Of a stretch of 64,000 nt of DNA, positions 62,648 through 64,000 are shown piece after piece; position 1 is the stretch's first letter; every line of letters starts with the position of its first letter. The DNA is from Lacticaseibacillus paracasei subsp. paracasei (GTDB lineage Bacteria; Bacillota; Bacilli; Lactobacillales; Lactobacillaceae), in the NCBI RefSeq assembly GCF_000829035.1, contig NZ_AP012541.1:806001-870000 (forward strand), given 5' to 3'. The position numbers and the translations under genes are program-made. The notes under the pieces were generated by a model. It did no database searches and was not told the origin of the DNA. It saw only the letters and a program-made list of their open reading frames with translations.

Positions 62648-63118
62648 TTAAAACGGACTGACCACTCGATCGGTATGATCTTCGGTGGCGGTTTTTCTGA
62701 CAGGTTGTTTGTACAATTTCGCTGTTTTATCGGTGACTTGCGCAATGACATCGTAGTCTGGGTCATTTTCTAACGGGCCAAAATTGAACACTGTCTGCGT
62801 TGCTTCGCGCTTGATATCTTGCAATCTAGTGCTGATAAGGACATGTAGCATATCTGCTTTTTGATGTGATCGTTCGATTTCTTCACTGGCTTTGGCTAAA
62901 GTATACCCTTCATCAAGCATTGTCTTGATCATGACGATTAAGGTGATGTTTGCCAAGGAGTATCGTTTATTGCCATTAGCGTCATGCCTGCGAGAATGAA
63001 TGAGCTGCTTCTTTTCCCAGTATCGAATTTGCGTTGGGGTGGCTCCGGTGACGCGGCTGGTTTCGCCTATGCCGAGTGAAATATCGAGTGAACGTAAACG
63101 TGCATTAAACGGTCCCAT
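62648..63118 (-). CDS. MerR-family transcriptional regulator
   Basis: A 156-aa regulator with an N-terminal winged helix (ISLGIGETSRVTGATPTQIR, then YWEKKQLIHSRRHDANGNKR), and a coiled-coil dimer region. ATG 63118 has GAGAGGA at 9 nt; the frame extends to 63241 without a site. It is divergent from an MFS exporter, so it probably controls it. Ligand domain small and not identifiable. Confidence 0.82.
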   Translation of the reverse strand: MGPFNARLRSLDISLGIGETSRVTGATPTQIRYWEKKQLIHSRRHDANGNKRYSLANITLIVMIKTMLDEGYTLAKASEEIERSHQKADMLHVLISTRLQDIKREATQTVFNFGPLENDPDYDVIAQVTDKTAKLYKQPVRKTATEDHTDRVVSPF

Positions 63119-63263
63119 GACATAGCATCCTCTCTTGAAAATGCGCTCACTGGCGCCAAAAACCGATGCATAAGGACCATGATTGTGATGACCGATTTTC
63201 CGGCCATCACGGCCAAGCCCACTTATGATCTGGTTTCTCAACGCGCCTGTTCACGCTATTACC

Positions 63264-63314
63264 TTGACATTTATTAAGTTTAAATGTAATATTTTCTATT
63301 GTCAATATTACATT
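63264..63314 (+). promoter_or_regulatory. promoter and operator of the divergent MFS gene
   Basis: TTGACA (63264-63269), 17 bp, TAATAT (63287-63292). A perfect 11-bp inverted repeat AATGTAATATT (63283-63293) / AATATTACATT (63304-63314), 10-nt spacer, overlaps the -10 and the start region, a classic repressor operator position. Confidence 0.75.
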
Positions 63315-63361
63315 ATGTGATATAGAAAACATGAAATCTTATAAAGAAACTAGGCGAATTT

Positions 63362-64000
63362 ATGGACGTTAAAGATATCAACGGGAAACACGTCAATGTA
63401 CCAATGATGGTCACGACCTTGATCGTTGGGACGTTTATTACGATTTTGAATCAGACCATTCTATCTACCGCGTTTCCAACGCTGATGAAGGCCTTCAACA
63501 TTTCAACTGCGACAGTGCAGTGGTTGTCGACAGGCTTCATGCTGGTAAACGGGATTATGATTCCAGTATCCGCATATCTGAGTGCGAAGGTGCCATCAAA
63601 ATGGTTATACATGAGTGCAATGAGTACTTTTTTTGTTGGCACATTGGTTGCCTTCATTGCAAATAGTTTTGGCGTTTTGCTAATTGGTCGATTGATTCAG
63701 GCACTTGGCGTTGGGATCACGATGCCGTTGTTGCAGAACATCATGATGTCGATTTTTCCCCCGAACCGGCGCGGCGCTGCTATGGGGATGGCTGGAATTG
63801 CGATTGGGGTGGCGCCTGCCATCGGGCCAACGCTTTCCGGTTATGTCATCGACAATTTCGGCTGGCGTTTCTTATTCGGTATGATTCTGCCAATTGCAGG
63901 TCTCGTTATTTTGGCAACATTGTTTTTCTTCAAAAATGTCTTACCGTTGTCTGATCCTAAGTTAGATATTCCTTCCTTGATTGAATCATCAATTGGGTTT
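63362..64000 (+). CDS. MFS multidrug exporter (DHA2 family), 3' truncated by window
   Basis: 213 codons open to the window end. The N-terminus (TFITILNQTILSTAFPTLMK) and MIPVSAYLSAKVPSKWLYM motif-A region identify an EmrB-type DHA2 transporter; it continues with RLIQALGVGITMPLLQNIMM and GVAPAIGPTLSGYV (motif C). A weak binding site (TAGGCG) precedes ATG 63362. Probably controlled by the divergent MerR regulator. Confidence 0.85.
   Translation, partial: MDVKDINGKHVNVPMMVTTLIVGTFITILNQTILSTAFPTLMKAFNISTATVQWLSTGFMLVNGIMIPVSAYLSAKVPSKWLYMSAMSTFFVGTLVAFIANSFGVLLIGRLIQALGVGITMPLLQNIMMSIFPPNRRGAAMGMAGIAIGVAPAIGPTLSGYVIDNFGWRFLFGMILPIAGLVILATLFFFKNVLPLSDPKLDIPSLIESSIGF

Noticed and set aside
63283..63314. 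GlnR/TnrA box
   Set aside because: The spacing does not fit TGTNA-N7-TNACA; it is simply an 11-bp inverted repeat.

Overview
The window is chromosomal DNA of a low-GC lactic acid bacterium of the Lacticaseibacillus casei/paracasei group. The variable region near the 5' end of the 16S gene, the strong GGAGG ribosome binding sites, the SMK-box in front of metK and the L. casei-type phage genes all fit; the 16S sequence looks closest to L. paracasei (judged by memory, not by a search). A 41.8-kb temperate siphophage (about 16646-58450) sits in the 3' end of a tRNA-Ser(GGA) gene just after an rRNA operon.

Left chromosomal arm (1-10850): an APC-family amino acid permease; a lipoteichoic-acid glycolipid operon (two GT4 glycosyltransferases, a YbhN-type membrane protein and a small orphan gene); a convergent class I aminotransferase; a YkuJ-like protein; an LtaS-type lipoteichoic acid synthase; and PerR with all five regulatory metal ligands at the Bacillus subtilis positions. 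An rrn operon follows (two promoters, 16S, tRNA-Ile, tRNA-Ala, 23S, 5S, tRNA-Asn, tRNA-Ser) with long-range processing stems around 16S and 23S.

Prophage: 13-bp attL/attR copies (16646-16658, 58438-58450) bound it. The lysogeny module reads leftwards: tyrosine integrase, two cargo genes each preceded by the same 52-bp leader, and a CI-like S24 repressor. Rightwards run a Cro-like protein, an antirepressor and an early region holding three oppositely oriented cargo genes, a replication module (initiator split by a 1-nt frameshift with an internal iteron array, then DnaB-type helicase), RusA, DUF1642-type small genes and an ArpU-type regulator. Between ArpU and the packaging genes lies an unrecognised 275-codon cargo gene whose ribosome binding site is buried in a 24-bp hairpin, next to a tRNA-like element. 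Packaging and structural genes follow: phosphoesterase, homing endonuclease, an HNH/P-loop fusion, terminases, portal, protease, HK97-type capsid, connectors, tail tube, tail chaperones, tape measure, Dit with an inserted module, and a collagen-like tail fibre. Last come the holin and a secreted GH25-LysM endolysin.

The morphogenesis module uses three -1 frameshift sites. Major capsid and major tail proteins each end in the same 13-nt slippery context (heptamer CCCAAAA) that leads into a bacterial Ig-like domain, as established for L. casei phage A2; the tail chaperone uses A-AAA-AAA.

Right chromosomal arm (58451-64000): the native terminator of the rrn/tRNA operon, now 41.8 kb from its tRNA-Ser; tRNA-Val; a membrane protein; metK under an SMK-box (SAM-III) riboswitch; a DHA2-type MFS exporter; and a MerR regulator divergent from a second, truncated MFS exporter, with an 11-bp perfect inverted repeat over that exporter's promoter.
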